Part shown: positions 23,805 through 34,654 of the stretch, piece by piece
How the letters are laid out: each line of letters begins with the position of its first letter
Numbering within the stretch: the first letter of the stretch is position 1
NCBI GenBank assembly: GCA_027924585.1
Contig: BSBM01000320.1
Span: 1,369,501 to 1,433,500 of the forward strand
Length of the DNA: 64,000 bases
From: Larix kaempferi
Taxonomy: Eukaryota > Streptophyta > Pinopsida > Pinales > Pinaceae
Direction: 5' to 3'
Program-made: the position numbers and the translations under genes
The notes under the pieces: model-generated
The model's input: the letters and a program-made list of their open reading frames with translations, nothing else
The model's database searches: none
What the model was told of the DNA's origin: nothing

Positions 23805-25344
23805 ATGTTTCTTATCACAACTATTCGAATTGATTAAATAAATCTTATTATCATCAAGTGCTGCGGGAACTACCACGTTAAAACGAGGGAATCTGACATG
23901 CAAAGGGAGAGACTAGAGGTGCCTATCCTAGCTTACCGAGACCGTCCAAAGAAGGGGACCTTATCCTTAAAAGATTAAAAAGAAGTATCATGTGAAGATA
24001 CATAAAATATAACATCACCACTTAAAGCATAAATTAACTAAATAGTAGTTTCCTATGGTTAAGCATGCATAAAAGCCTCAAGGCTAATGTTATTATTAAC
24101 AACTTTAATAATAATGATTGTTACTATTTCTTTATTAAACACATTTGTTTTATATATAGTTGATGCATTGGGTTAAGAAATCAATAATGCATTAATAAAT
24201 AAATTGAAATATTAAGTTGATCACAAATTATAGAAAGGCTTAAATAAAAAAAAATACTTTAGTTAAACAAATGGAAAAGTCATAGTTCCAAAAGAACTAG
24301 TGATTAATTAAAACAAATATTCTTTTATAAATTAATTTATTTGATTTAAAGAAACCAAATTATTCCAACAGTCCTAATTCAAGATTTCCCTACATAAAGA
24401 GGACAGACCCCAAAGTTTGGGGATCATCTTTTCATCATCACTCTCTTATGGAATCAAAGAGAATTTTCTGCTCCAAGAATTGAAGTAGCTCACATAAGTT
24501 TTAGACCTGAACCAGCAGTGGACCTAGGGTCTCTATCTCTCAATTTGCATGTCAGAACCAGCTCGGGGGGATCCATACTAAACCAGGAACGGTTGTAGGA
24601 TCAGGGTTGGGAGGAACGTGGTAGTCCCAAAGTTATCTAGTCAAGGAATCATTCAAATCAGGTCAGCTGAACACAGCAATATTTTCCACTAATTAATGGT
24701 TTGAGTGTGCAGGTTACTACAGAAGAAGGGCACGTTACAAGCTTGCAGGTATGAATTATTCCACTCACCATATTTTATTTATGCAATTTGAATAGCTTGT
24801 TACTTAGTATTTAATTCCCTTAAACCATCTACATCAATACTTTTCTTAAGGAGCAAAGGGCCTTTAGGGAATGGGTTAAATGCATATCAAACTTCATATT
24901 CAGAAACCTTATCAACCCTGGAAAATTACTTCGTGATGACTGTCGCATGTCTAGCATGGCTAGTCCACTAGCCTGTGCTAGACATCTATGTAGAAAATCT
25001 ATAGACTAGTATTTTCTATAAGTTTGAACAGACAGTATCCTTTTTATTCTGACAGTATCTTATATACTAATCAGTCATTGTTTCCATTATAGTTTGGTTA
25101 TTTATTAGACAGGTAAATACATGTATTACAGAGATCTTGTAGAACGAAAGATAGGGCTTAGACAGCCACAAATACCTTTTTCATATTTTATTATTAACCA
25201 AATTATTGTAGATTTATTCCTGATCTAAACCATTATTTCAAATCCAAACGAAATGCTAAATCCAAACCATACAGACGCCACACAGAAAACGAAAATAATA
25301 GTTGTAAAGAGAACTTTAAACATTCACACATATTTTTCTTTATT

Positions 25345-25360
25345 TATATATATATATATA
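25345..25360. repeat. TA microsatellite, 8 repeats (unit 1)
   Basis: Eight TA repeats inside LTR B. The allelic position in unit 2 carries 17. Confidence 0.9.
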
Positions 25361-27720
25361 AATCAAAACACAAGTCAACGGGTCGAACCCCATGGTCTTT
25401 CTTTTGCCAAAACGCATCAACATGTAGCTGCAAGCTACAAACCGACACTCTCATAAAACGAGAATTTCGGGTATAGATATCAAACATACAAATCTAGAAT
25501 AACAGCTGTTTGAAGAATCTATACCAACAGTAACATCTACAGGATGCCCACCTGGGCGTCATCGTTTTCCTTCTTTTACAAATCACCACAGTAGAATCTC
25601 TCCATCAAACACTATGTCCATGAATCCAATGCAGACAAAAGTCAAAACCCAGGGGTCTTTAAATTCAAAACTACAGTACAAGTATAGCTTCATTACGAAA
25701 TCATGATGCTTTCATTTACAGTCCACATCGAAAATTAAACAGACAGAGCTACAATCAAAATGAGAATTCATTACGGCAACATAAAACCCCATAGGCTGAG
25801 CCACTGTTACATTCTCGGAACCAAAAACGACATTGATAGAAAATCTAGAAACGTTGTACTTCTTACCCATAATCAAAACATACATCCAAAACACCATACA
25901 TCATACAGGGAAGAATTCCCTGAGCAAAACCCAATTTCATGACAAACCACAAGAACCACAAATGAATGTGCCAGCAATGGCCATTAAAACCAGAGTATAC
26001 TAGTCAAAAGCATCGGGCAAGTAATAAAAATGATCTTCTAAATACCCATAGAAATTACACAGGAGTTCCTTTTCGCTACATCTCATTATTACATTTCGAA
26101 ACCGCATAGATTCAATGCATTCGATGGTCTAGCCAATAGGCGACCCTTCCAGACTTCCAAATAGAATCAGTGTGCCAAAGGCTCACGAAATCCTCCCATG
26201 AAACAAAACGAGACACATAAATGCACCACCAGAGATGCGAGAGGCAGAGCAACGTGGGTGGGTAAGCTAGACTTACCAATACCCTTGACACGCCAACAGA
26301 AGCCCAGGACGCCCACGGCATTACACCCGAAGCCACTACCACCTGCCAATCCAACAAGGAAACGCAAGTTAAACCCTCAAGAGGTATGCATAGGGAGAAA
26401 TGAGTCCCATAACAGGTTGACAATTTTAGCAAGGCCATACCTGAGCAGGATATCACACTCTCCACGCCGCCAGGCGAGCTAAAATGCCACATGCACTGAC
26501 CATGAGCATAGCTCAGGCCAGGGCACGAAGGCACCTCCAGAATATGGTGAAGTGCTGAACCAAAACCAAACGGAAACGCAGAAGGCTTGACCAAGGAAAA
26601 CCCCAAATCGTTACAAACCCTCACTGGACAGCCTGTCATCCACTTTACACCAAACCCTGCTTTATTGGAGACTCGAATATTTGTGCAAAACCATAGTTTG
26701 AGTCGTGCGATAATAGCCACAACTTGCTTTGTATGCATGCGTTGGTCCAAGGGTCTCACTACTATGATTTTACATCAGCAAACCCCTTGGAACTATAACT
26801 TTTGTATTTTGGTATATCCATTAAAGGACTTGACCATCACTCTTAAAACCTATACCTTGTAAAAACTAGAAACATTTGGATAGAAAATGGATAGATCCTC
26901 TAGGGTGGAAATGTCATAGGATAAATACCTGCAATCACAAATATGAAATTATTGTATTAGCAAAAATGCTAAGTAAGTCCATAAACACCCAAGAATACTC
27001 TTACCTCTCGGCAGCCCTGTCGAGGTATGTTTTCCTCTCCTTGATTGATACATGTCCCACCATGGTTTCAACATCTCATCAACAAAGGCCATATCACATG
27101 AAGGTGCCATTTAGACATTCATAATACATTCATATGATTTCATTAAAACTGTATGAAAGAATTGCTATTACAGTTACACCGGCAATTGTAAACTCGTAAC
27201 CGGGATACATCAATAATTAATTCCACATTGCTTCCGCAGGATTGAAAATGTAAAAATCTAGAGAGATCATGATTATTTAGGAATGGTCGACTTCCTTTTA
27301 TCTACAGTAAGCATTTACATATTTTCCTAGTTTTAGAATTAACTTGCGACTATTTTATTCTCAATCAGCATCTATTACAGGGACGGAATTTTTTTTTTAA
27401 TTTTTGCTATTTATGGGACATTGCAACAAAGAAATTCATTGCAAAATATCTTAAAATTTTATTTAAAAACCCTACTTGATGGTGCATCGGGTTGATATGT
27501 TTAATCGCAAATACCATAGACGGTGCGCTGGATAACAATAATGTGCTGGTTCTTTTCTATTTGACAAACGCACTGGTTGTTATTATAATAAAACAATTCC
27601 ATGCAAAACCCTTTAAATTTGTCTAAAAAATCCTACTATTCGGCGTGTCTCGTTTATTGTGGGCATCGGTGCACTTTAATGTCGGTCGCACCGGAACAGG
27701 GTTTAATATATAAAAAAAGT

Positions 27721-29020
27721 GTGGTAGAAATCATTTTTGCCACTTCTCAATTTGTTTTACCCCAAGTGCACTAGTGCTTTACCTTGCCCACTTGGACGCC
27801 CTAACATAAGTGGTCTACATGGACACATTCTTCATCCGTATTGTCTACTGCTGCAAGTTTGAATTTTGACAAACAATCGTCAAAATTGAAATTTTCTGTA
27901 TATCGCCAGGATGCCTCCCCGATGGGCCGTTCAACAGGTAAATGGATTCTCACTTCATAATTTAATTTTTTAATGGATTAATTTTTAGAATTAACCACGA
28001 GATCAACCGTGGCATCCAACCCATCAAAACAAAGGCAAGGAAACTTATATTAAGGGATTAGGAAATGCCATTTGTAAATAGAGATTTATTAGTGAATAGG
28101 ATGGACTTTTATATTATATTATTCAATAAGTGTTTATAACTATAATTCTCCTATATTTCTATAATCCTATTTGTACTTGTTATTCACTTTTTATGTCATT
28201 TTTAATACAGCAATGTGAAACCCTATTTGAGTAAATACAAAATAACAAGCATTAAGATAAAGGAATAAAACAATGTACAAAAGAAGTGACTTTTGTAGCA
28301 AATCATTAGGACGGACAGCTACAAGAACCATAAAAAGGATAAAGTAAAAACACCTACGATAAAGTAAAAACACCTATTGTTGTATCAATACCATCTTACA
28401 AAGTTAACACACTTCCATTTTCCATCCATCAAAATAGTTATGATATATTGTTTAAAGAGTAAACATGTTCCTAAAATAAGAAGCTCAACATAGAAGAAAT
28501 TGTTACCATGAAGTGAGAAAATTACTTATTCTTTAACATTGTCTAGGAAAGGGGAAAATTAATTTTACAAGTGTATGTCCCTATTTTAAATATTTAAATT
28601 CGTTATTAAAACCTTATTTGAAAAGTTGAATACGCTCCCTAAGTAAATAATAAGATTTATAAGAAAGTACTAATTTATTAAATAAATAAATATTTTAAAT
28701 ATTATTTATAAACACATTTATCTACATGCTATAATAACAAAAGAAAATATTACATAGGATTTAAATACAAAGTGTTCTTTGCACAAAATAGATGTGTAGA
28801 ATTTGAAGCTTCATAAAAATTTGCTAGAATGCATAGCTTCATAACATTGTGTTAGGCTACAAGGTAAGGATGATTCCAACCATAAATTCTACATGAATTT
28901 CAAACCCTAAGTTTTAGTTTTGATTCATTTCTCAATTGGATGTCTTATAGTTATCTATCCCTCGAAGCCAATTTTATTGCGCCTCTCCCTCCGCCCTCTA
29001 AAGCCAGTATGCGGGAGATC
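27721..29020. other. AT-rich non-genic sequence, unit 1
   Basis: No gene is seen. It contains a 20-bp tandem duplication (GATAAAGTAAAAACACCTA) at 28338-28377 that is single-copy in unit 2. The unit 2 equivalent is about 50751-52040. Confidence 0.6.
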
Positions 29021-29029
29021 TTGTAACAT

Positions 29030-29450
29030 GTGTCTGTCGAGTAACAAAATAATACAAAGTAAAAAGTAATAAATGTTATGTGGGCCATAAACAAAAAAGA
29101 ATAATAGAAAGTAAAAAGTAAATATGAGACTTCAACTAGAGAATTTAGAGCTTAGGATTAGGTGGTAAATATTATGTCGGCCATAAACAAAAAAGAATAA
29201 TACAAAGTAAAAAGTAAATATGAGACTTAAACTAGAGACTTTACTTTTTACCTTTAATACAAAGTAAAAAGTAAATATGAGAGTTTAGAGTGTTTGTGGA
29301 GTTTGTCTAGTAACAAAATAATACAAAGTAAACAAAAAAGAATAATACAAAGTAAAAAGTAATAAATATTATGTCGGCCATAAACAAAACATAATAATAC
29401 GAAGTAAAAAGTAAATATAAGACTTAAACTAGAGACTTTAGAGCTTAGTA
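29030..29450. repeat. Complex AATACAAAGTAAAAAGTAA repeat cluster, unit 1
   Basis: The cluster contains at least six irregularly spaced copies of AATACAAAGTAAAAAGTAA or variants. They are mixed with repeated TATGTCGGCCATAAACAAA and TATGAGACTTAAACTAGAGA motifs, in one case with a short inverted copy (TTTACTTTTTA near 29241). This looks like a minisatellite built from several sub-motifs by repeated slippage. Confidence 0.85.
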
Positions 29451-29525
29451 TTAAGTGGCTCGGGTATTACACTCAAGGAGCTATTCAAGGAGGCGAGCCT
29501 AGGATTTGGATCTGGGATGGTTTAG

Positions 29526-29651
29526 TTTGGATTCAAACTTAATTTTTTTTATTTTGTTACATCCTTGTCTCATGAATGCTCACCAAAATTAACTTTGGAT
29601 ACAAACTTAATTTTTTTTGGTTTGTTCTACCCTTGTCTCATGAATGCTCAC
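29526..29651. repeat. 68-bp direct tandem duplication, unit 1
   Basis: Two copies start TTTGGAT(T/A)CAAACTTAATT and end TCTCATGAATGCTCAC, at 29526 and 29594. The duplication is also present in unit 2, near 52548-52673. Confidence 0.85.
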
Positions 29652-30071
29652 TTGATGACCCAAGGAAAAACAAGCTAACAAACAAGTAAAAATATCATTT
29701 TTAAATGTTTTGACTCTCTCTATACTTTGAAATATTGTCTATACTTAACAAATTGATTATGTATCTCCAACAACTTTGTTTGGGATTTTGTTACACATTA
29801 ATACTTGGCTTTAAAATCCGGACAAGTGTTATGGCTATTAAATTTTACATGCTTAGCAATTGTTGAATGTATTGTCCAATGTAGTAAAGATAATTGTAAA
29901 ATATAAGCTTATATGTTTATAATTTCTTACTACTCATCTCCATCGAACTTAAATATGTTCATCCTCTTTAGTTTAGATGGAAGAAGAACTGTATACAATA
30001 CTTTAAAGTTGTCTCTACTAAATAGTAATATGTTTTTGGCATTACTTCAATAATATTAACGGCTGTCTCTT

Positions 30072-30173
30072 CCCATTATACATACAGAATTTCTTCAAAT
30101 GAGAAATAAAAAGATAATTATCTACCCATTATACATACAGAATTTCTTCAAATGAGAAATAAAAAGATAATTA
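30072..30173. repeat. 53-bp direct tandem duplication, unit 1
   Basis: Two exact 49-bp copies starting CCCATTATACATACAG, with a period of 53 bp. Also in unit 2 at 53093-53194. Confidence 0.92.
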
Positions 30174-31234
30174 CTTTAAATTATTGAAAGAAACAATGAA
30201 ATTTGAAATACTACCATTGATAGAATTTTGTTTGTAACATATAAGTATGAATTTGCGGTTTTGTAAAATAAAGTTATGCTATAAACAACATAAATATAGC
30301 ATTTATCTCACCACGACTGATTCTTTTTATCGAGAATACAATGTCGCCAAGCTCTTTCGGTTCTTCCACAGTATGCACAGATCAATATTAAATCAAAATA
30401 ATAGGGAACATATAAAACAAAAAGAATTCAACGGTGTTTTTACTTAAACAATGTAGTCATATTTAAACTACTGAACCACTGAGTAGATATTGTCTCTAGG
30501 ACATCCACACAGCTACCATTCTACAGCAGGCAACCCTACATTGATTCTCAAAGAAAAAATGAGTAAACAAAGAAAATATCATGATTGATTTGTATATTTA
30601 AAAAAGAAAACCATTGCAATTTTGGCTCTAATCCACAGCCCCACAGCAGGCGATAAGATGATCTGAGAGGCATCTATAATTACAAGAACAGAATTCCATG
30701 GTATTATTGATGATACTAGCCAATGACTCACCTCCAGTATTTGATGTGTCACCCTAGAGAATGGTCCATTTACAAGCCATGAACTATTATATGAGACAAC
30801 GGACTTGAAGCATCTTTGTGAGGTAGTGAAATGCTCGCAAATTATTTGTGTTTTTTTACGAGTGTCAGCATGCAGATGACATGTTTTTTGCGCACTAGAA
30901 AAATGTTTCACTTGCAAATCTTTTACATAGACAAATTAGTCTCAATTTTCAGCTTGAATTTGTAAGAAAAGACAATTTTCAATCGCAAATATTTTAGAGC
31001 AGCAAATAAGTCTCAAAATTTTGAGCATGCAGCCATTTCTGTCTGGCAAAATTTTATTTCTGTAAAATTAATTTACATTTTAATTTTGTATCGGTTGAAA
31101 TTGGTTATCCAATATTTCATTTATATTATAATGGCTTAATGGATTCCATTAAATCCCAGTTAATGTACGAACTTGGTAATGGCTAGGCGAGAGCAGCAAC
31201 GCCCCAAAATAGTAATTATGTTTTTAATCAACAA
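30174..31234. other. Downstream flank of the RRM gene, unit 1
   Basis: No separate gene is recognised. The part nearest the RRM stop codon is probably its 3' untranslated region: on the minus strand a candidate AATAAA polyadenylation signal lies near 31047, about 190 bp after the stop. A 112-codon minus-strand frame at 30579-30917 has no domain I recognise. Confidence 0.45.
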
Positions 31235-31834
31235 TCAAATTCTATGAAATCTACCAGTGGCAAGCGGTAGCGAGGAAGTAGGTGGTGCAGTGGGGACTTG
31301 GGCAGCGGAGGCGGCGGTGGTGGTGGTGGTGATGGGCCGTACGTAGCCGAAACGTGAATTTGAGGACGACGAAGGAGGACGTTGCTGCTGAATGGGGAGA
31401 TTGTTATTTGTTCTTCTGTTAGAAGTTGCTCCGACTCTTCTGGAATTAGCTGGAGGCGGCTGCTGCATGGAACGGCTTGTGTTGTTGTTGTTGCGGTTCC
31501 ACTTTGCGTGTTTCCTTTTGCGGGAGACGCTGATCTGTCGGGACCGGAGCATGGAGCCATTCAACTGGAGAGCTTTGTCTACGCTGTCCACATCTGAGAA
31601 CTCCACGTACGCATATCCCTTTGGGTTCCCGAACTCATTTGTGGGAATGGTAATGCGGTTTACTGTCCCGCAGCACTCAAAATGTGTCTTCACATCTTGT
31701 GCTCTGCACCAATAGTCAACATTGTCTACGTAAACTGAATATCGTTCGAATTCTCCATCTTCTCCTTCTTTAATACGTATCGCCTCCTCTTGCAAATGCA
31801 GCTTCTTCCCCGATTTCTCAGAATTCATGGCCAT
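31235..31834 (-). CDS. PABPN1-like nuclear poly(A)-binding RRM protein (copy 1)
   Basis: This is a 199-residue, single-exon protein. One RNA-recognition motif spans about residues 33-107, with RNP2 VYVDNV (34-39) and RNP1 KGYAYVEF (72-79). The stretch from NVDYWCRAQDVKTHFECCGTV through ALQLNGSMLRSRQISV is the pattern of PABPN1 / plant PABN proteins, which bind poly(A) tails in the nucleus and stimulate poly(A) polymerase. Differences from typical members: a short N-terminus without the usual coiled coil, D for G in RNP2, and an Asn/Pro/Ser/Thr-rich tail (residues 111-199) with a poly-Thr run instead of the usual Arg-rich end. The start is chosen at the first ATG, which has G at -3 and +4; a second Met is at residue 3. 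A TTAAAATA motif lies about 90 bp upstream. The absence of introns suggests a retrocopy. Confidence 0.85.
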   Translation of the reverse strand: MAMNSEKSGKKLHLQEEAIRIKEGEDGEFERYSVYVDNVDYWCRAQDVKTHFECCGTVNRITIPTNEFGNPKGYAYVEFSDVDSVDKALQLNGSMLRSRQISVSRKRKHAKWNRNNNNTSRSMQQPPPANSRRVGATSNRRTNNNLPIQQQRPPSSSSNSRFGYVRPITTTTTAASAAQVPTAPPTSSLPLATGRFHRI

Positions 31835-33300
31835 GTCGAGTTATTTACTATCACAGATTTTCTTTTCCTTTAAGATCAACCAATCTACTCTCAGTCTCAG
31901 TGAAAACCGAAACCACCCAGTATTTTAAGATTTGTCGCTTCACGGATTGTCGCCAACATATAACCGCTTTGGGATAGTAATTATATGGATCGATGCCTTA
32001 TGGATTTGGTTTAACGAGTGGTATTGTAATTATATGGATCAATGCTTTTGGCAAAGTTGTGTATGGCCACCGTCGGCTAAACAAAATTGAAACTGGACAA
32101 TACAATAAAAGAAGACCCCGGCCATCATCTAAGGTTCCAATTCCAATCATTCAAGACAAACTTTAAATCCAACTCTCACTCTTCACTTTTAACCAAATTT
32201 CCTGTGTCATCAATGATTAGAGACCAAGGAATGGAATGTGAATGTGAATGTAGAATCTTTCTTAGAAGTACCACTAAAGACGAAAGGAGTGTGGAGGATA
32301 CTTTGCAATGTGAGGGCAAAAAGTTAAAATTTGCTTACATATCTTCTATCAGACTTTGGTTTTTAAAATTATGTAGGAGGTACAAAATTAAAAGTTAGAA
32401 GTTGAAAGAATCTTTGTTCCATCACTTTAATTATTTAAATTTGTATAATTTTTGGAGATGTGGTTGTCATAGGATGGGATTTTAGCATTTTTATTTTTAT
32501 TTTTATAGGAAAATGAAGGCATTCTTGTTGCATACATTTTCGAACCTTATTTTGTCTTTAGCATTAGGACCTAAGTTTCTAAAGGAAAAATTTAACATTA
32601 GAACCTCTTTTCCATTTTTAGGAGTTGTCTTATTAGGAGCATCCTCTTAGTGAAAAACCACCTAATTGCCCCTAGAATATCACTTGGGGTCAAAGACCCT
32701 AGAGAGAGAACATGTGTCATGGTTGGAGACCTTCTTCATAGTGCTTGAGGCCTATAAGGTTCATTTTCCTATGCAAATCCCTTATTTTTCCTTCCAACCA
32801 TGGCCGAGGTCCCTAGACCCATCACAACCCCTATAGAGGGTTTGTTTTGAGGTTCGCAGGTGTTCTTCATGGCCATTGAACCAAAGAAATGGTGTCTACT
32901 ACCTAAGGCCCAATTGTTTTCCTTTTCTAACTATAGAGTTAGATATATAGAAGGCCTTGATTTAGGGATTGAGCCCTTTGTTTCCCCTCTAGCCATGTTT
33001 AGACCTCAAAGACCATTTTCAATGCAAAAATCTCACTCATGGCACTTGTCTACCATGGCCTAGACAATGATTCATGGTGTGGTATCGAGACAAATTCTCG
33101 TTCACCACGTGTGTTGTGGTTTAATCATGGCGCTTGTATCTCTCTAGTAGGATAGATATGCTGTTGTGGATCAATACCCAGGCCTTGAGGGTTTTAACTT
33201 GGGAAACCCTCTTTCTCGTTTCTGCTGCCTCGCACTTGAATGTGCAAATTCAAGAGCTGGATATTACAGATCAAAGTGCCATCATTTGGGTTTCCCTTCG
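31835..33300. other. Upstream flank of the RRM gene, unit 1
   Basis: The first 150 bp is the probable promoter of the minus-strand RRM gene. Two copies of TAATTATATGGATC(G/A)ATGC lie at about 31979 and 32028. Beyond that I see AT-rich sequence and no recognised gene. The 103-codon plus-strand frame 32087-32398 is intact in both units but has no recognisable domain. Confidence 0.5.
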
Positions 33301-33972
33301 TTCCTCAGAGAATGATGTGCAATCGTTTGGGGGTTTTGAGTTTCCATTGAATTTGATAAGAACACATTGGAAGCACAGCATTCCTCGGAGATTTATGTGC
33401 AATTATTTGGGGATTTTTGGATCCCTTCATTCCTCAGAGAATAGTGTGCAATTATTTGGGGGGTTTTGTTTTCCAAACAATTTGATGGGAAGACATTGGA
33501 AGCACAAACCATTTTTCCTCTGCCCCCTGTATTTCCTAGAACATTACGAAAGGAGGCTTGCACATTTAATGATTATGAGTAAACAAAAGGAGTCGAACAT
33601 CAACTTCTTTAACTAGTTCTGCCTTTGTTGCTACTGGAGCTACTCGCTTTGGTTCTACTCCTGCAGGAATTGGCTTTCTAACTGTTGCGGGGTCAACTCA
33701 ATCAGCATCTTAGGGTTATCAGTCTTTACCTAGGTTGGAAACCCAGTGTTATCCATGGGAGGGCTCCTATATAGGGTTACATTAGGAAAAAGGCATGGTT
33801 TTGGACCGAAACGAGACTGGGGAGAATAATGTGAAATTTTTTGGGGTTTTGGTTTCCAAAGAATTTGACGGGAAGAGAGTGGAAGCAGTACGACGTTCCT
33901 CGGAGAATAATGTGCAAATATTTGAGGGTTCTGTGTTTCCAAATAATTTGAGAGGAAGAGAGTGGAAGCATG
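33301..33972 (+). repeat. Cluster of about 80-bp coding-like repeats, unit 1
   Basis: Five imperfect copies begin near 33301, 33381, 33430, 33820 and 33895. Each has the pattern TTCCTCGGAGAATAATGTGC, a TTTGGGGGTTTTG-type block, TTTCCAAACAATTTGA, then a GGAAGCA end. Copies one, three and five translate to SSENNVQLFGG-like, then FPNNLMGR-like and WKH peptides, within open frames 33134-33616 and 33795-34025. The translation pattern is better preserved than expected for plain DNA repeats, yet copy two is out of frame and truncated. I do not recognise a protein family. Confidence 0.55.
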
Positions 33973-34486
33973 GTGAAGGAGCAAGGGCATTAGTGTCGGG
34001 TACCTCGAATATAAGCTATGACTAGATTTTTTTCTCTCTTCTCTTAAATGTGTCTTGTTTAGTTTTTGTACTCCAATGCCATTTTTTTAATTCTTTTATA
34101 TCTATGACAACTCATGTTGATTCACTTAATATCTTATACAATCATATACACGCTCTAAAATACATGTAGTACAATCCATAATTTTAAGTATCGTTTATGA
34201 CCTGTCATAGTTCATTTTCAGTAGTTTCACATACTGTATATTTGTATGCACTTTTAGAAAAATCCAACCCTGAATGTGAATGCGGTTCTAACTGAGACCT
34301 ATTGTGAGTTGGAACAATGGTATTCTTGGGTTTTTTAACCTATGTCCATTGCAGCTTTTCAACTCTTGCAAATTTAATTTAGAGCTTCTTTTTACCACTT
34401 CTCTCATGGGCCTTGGAAAGAAGCGTTTTGGCTCTTTTCAAGATCATAGGAGGAGGCCCGAATTGTTTCATAATAAGGATAGTCTC
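33973..34486. other. Non-genic spacer before the PIG-W-like fragment, unit 1
   Basis: AT-rich. A 69-codon plus-strand frame (34304-34513) is the same in both units but has no recognisable domain. If the PIG-W-like exon once continued, its next part should lie here on the minus strand; I could not find it. Confidence 0.5.
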
Positions 34487-34654
34487 CTAGATCAACGAGG
34501 AAAATGTAAGTAGCTTCCATTGTAGTAACAAAGTAGGAGCAGACATAATTGCAATGAGGACAATGATTTCAACAATTGATGTGCTATTTAAGTTGCCGAC
34601 AAATTCCTCCTTGAGCTTCTTCTGAGGATCGAGGCAGTCACTAGAGGACTTCAT
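34487..34654 (-). pseudogene. PIG-W/GWT1-like N-terminal gene fragment (copy 1)
   Basis: PIG-W/GWT1 is the ER membrane enzyme that acylates inositol during GPI-anchor synthesis. From the Met at 34654 the minus strand reads MKSSS, then KLKEEFVGNLNSTSIVEI (residues 13-30), then a hydrophobic stretch ending TLLLQW. The K-x-x-F-V-x-N-L-x-x-(S/T)-x-x-E-I signature immediately before the first membrane helix is the conserved start of the PIG-W family. The frame ends at 34487, about 55 codons in, against roughly 450-500 residues for the full enzyme. An in-frame upstream Met exists at 34708. Either this is one 5' exon whose partners are missing or a truncated duplicate; no downstream exons were seen in the unit. 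Confidence 0.6.

Larger units (their letters stand above)
23198..27425 (+). mobile_element. LTR-like element B, probable giant solo LTR (unit 1)
   Basis: It starts TGTAATATCCC and ends GGGACATTGCA, 4,228 bp, the same family as element A. Conserved blocks include the ATTGGGCCACGGCCCCAGCA region near the start, the AAAACGAGGGAATCTGACAT block, the GGACAGACCCC block and the CCTCTCGGCAGCCCTG block near the end. The flanks are ATCAA on the left and ACAAA on the right; in unit 2 the left flank is ATAAA, so an ancestral 5-bp duplication of ACAAA/ATAAA type has decayed. Termini and target duplication are less perfect than in A, so B is probably older. No coding capacity is recognised. Confidence 0.75.
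22739..27720 (+). mobile_element. CACTA (En/Spm)-type element relic, unit 1, interrupted by LTR B
   Basis: CACTACAAGGAAAAGG at 22739 is a close match to plant CACTA termini (CACTACAAGAAAA-type). It is followed by repeated AGTGGAGGTT motifs and then a field of GGTGC/CACC motifs, as in CACTA subterminal regions. The same GGTGCA/CGGTGC field resumes after LTR B (27480-27700), so B inserted into it. No transposase and no right terminus were found, so the right limit is approximate. Confidence 0.6.

Noticed and set aside
26112-26759. 215-codon minus-strand open frame in LTR B (also 49142-49789)
   Set aside because: It is absent from element A, has no recognisable domain, and the changes between the two copies are about half non-synonymous. 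Probably a chance antisense frame.
27765-27780. CACTAGTG as the right end of the CACTA-like element
   Set aside because: It does not match the inverted left terminus beyond TAGTG, and the flanks give no 3-bp target duplication.
27911-27938. Possible first exon with ATGCCTCCCCGATGGGC and a GTAAAT donor
   Set aside because: Joining to the nearest acceptor gives an immediate stop, and no downstream coding sequence was found.
31228-31560. 110-codon poly-proline frame on the minus strand (also 54251-54583)
   Set aside because: It overlaps the RRM gene tail in another frame; the proline run is the poly-Thr codon run read out of frame.
31392-31715. 107-codon plus-strand frame opposite the RRM gene
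   Set aside because: It lies antisense within the RRM coding region and reflects its codon structure.
32087-32398. 103-codon frame head-to-head with the RRM gene, intact in both units
   Set aside because: Only one synonymous-looking change between units, but there are too few differences to judge and no domain or family pattern. Kept as an observation only.
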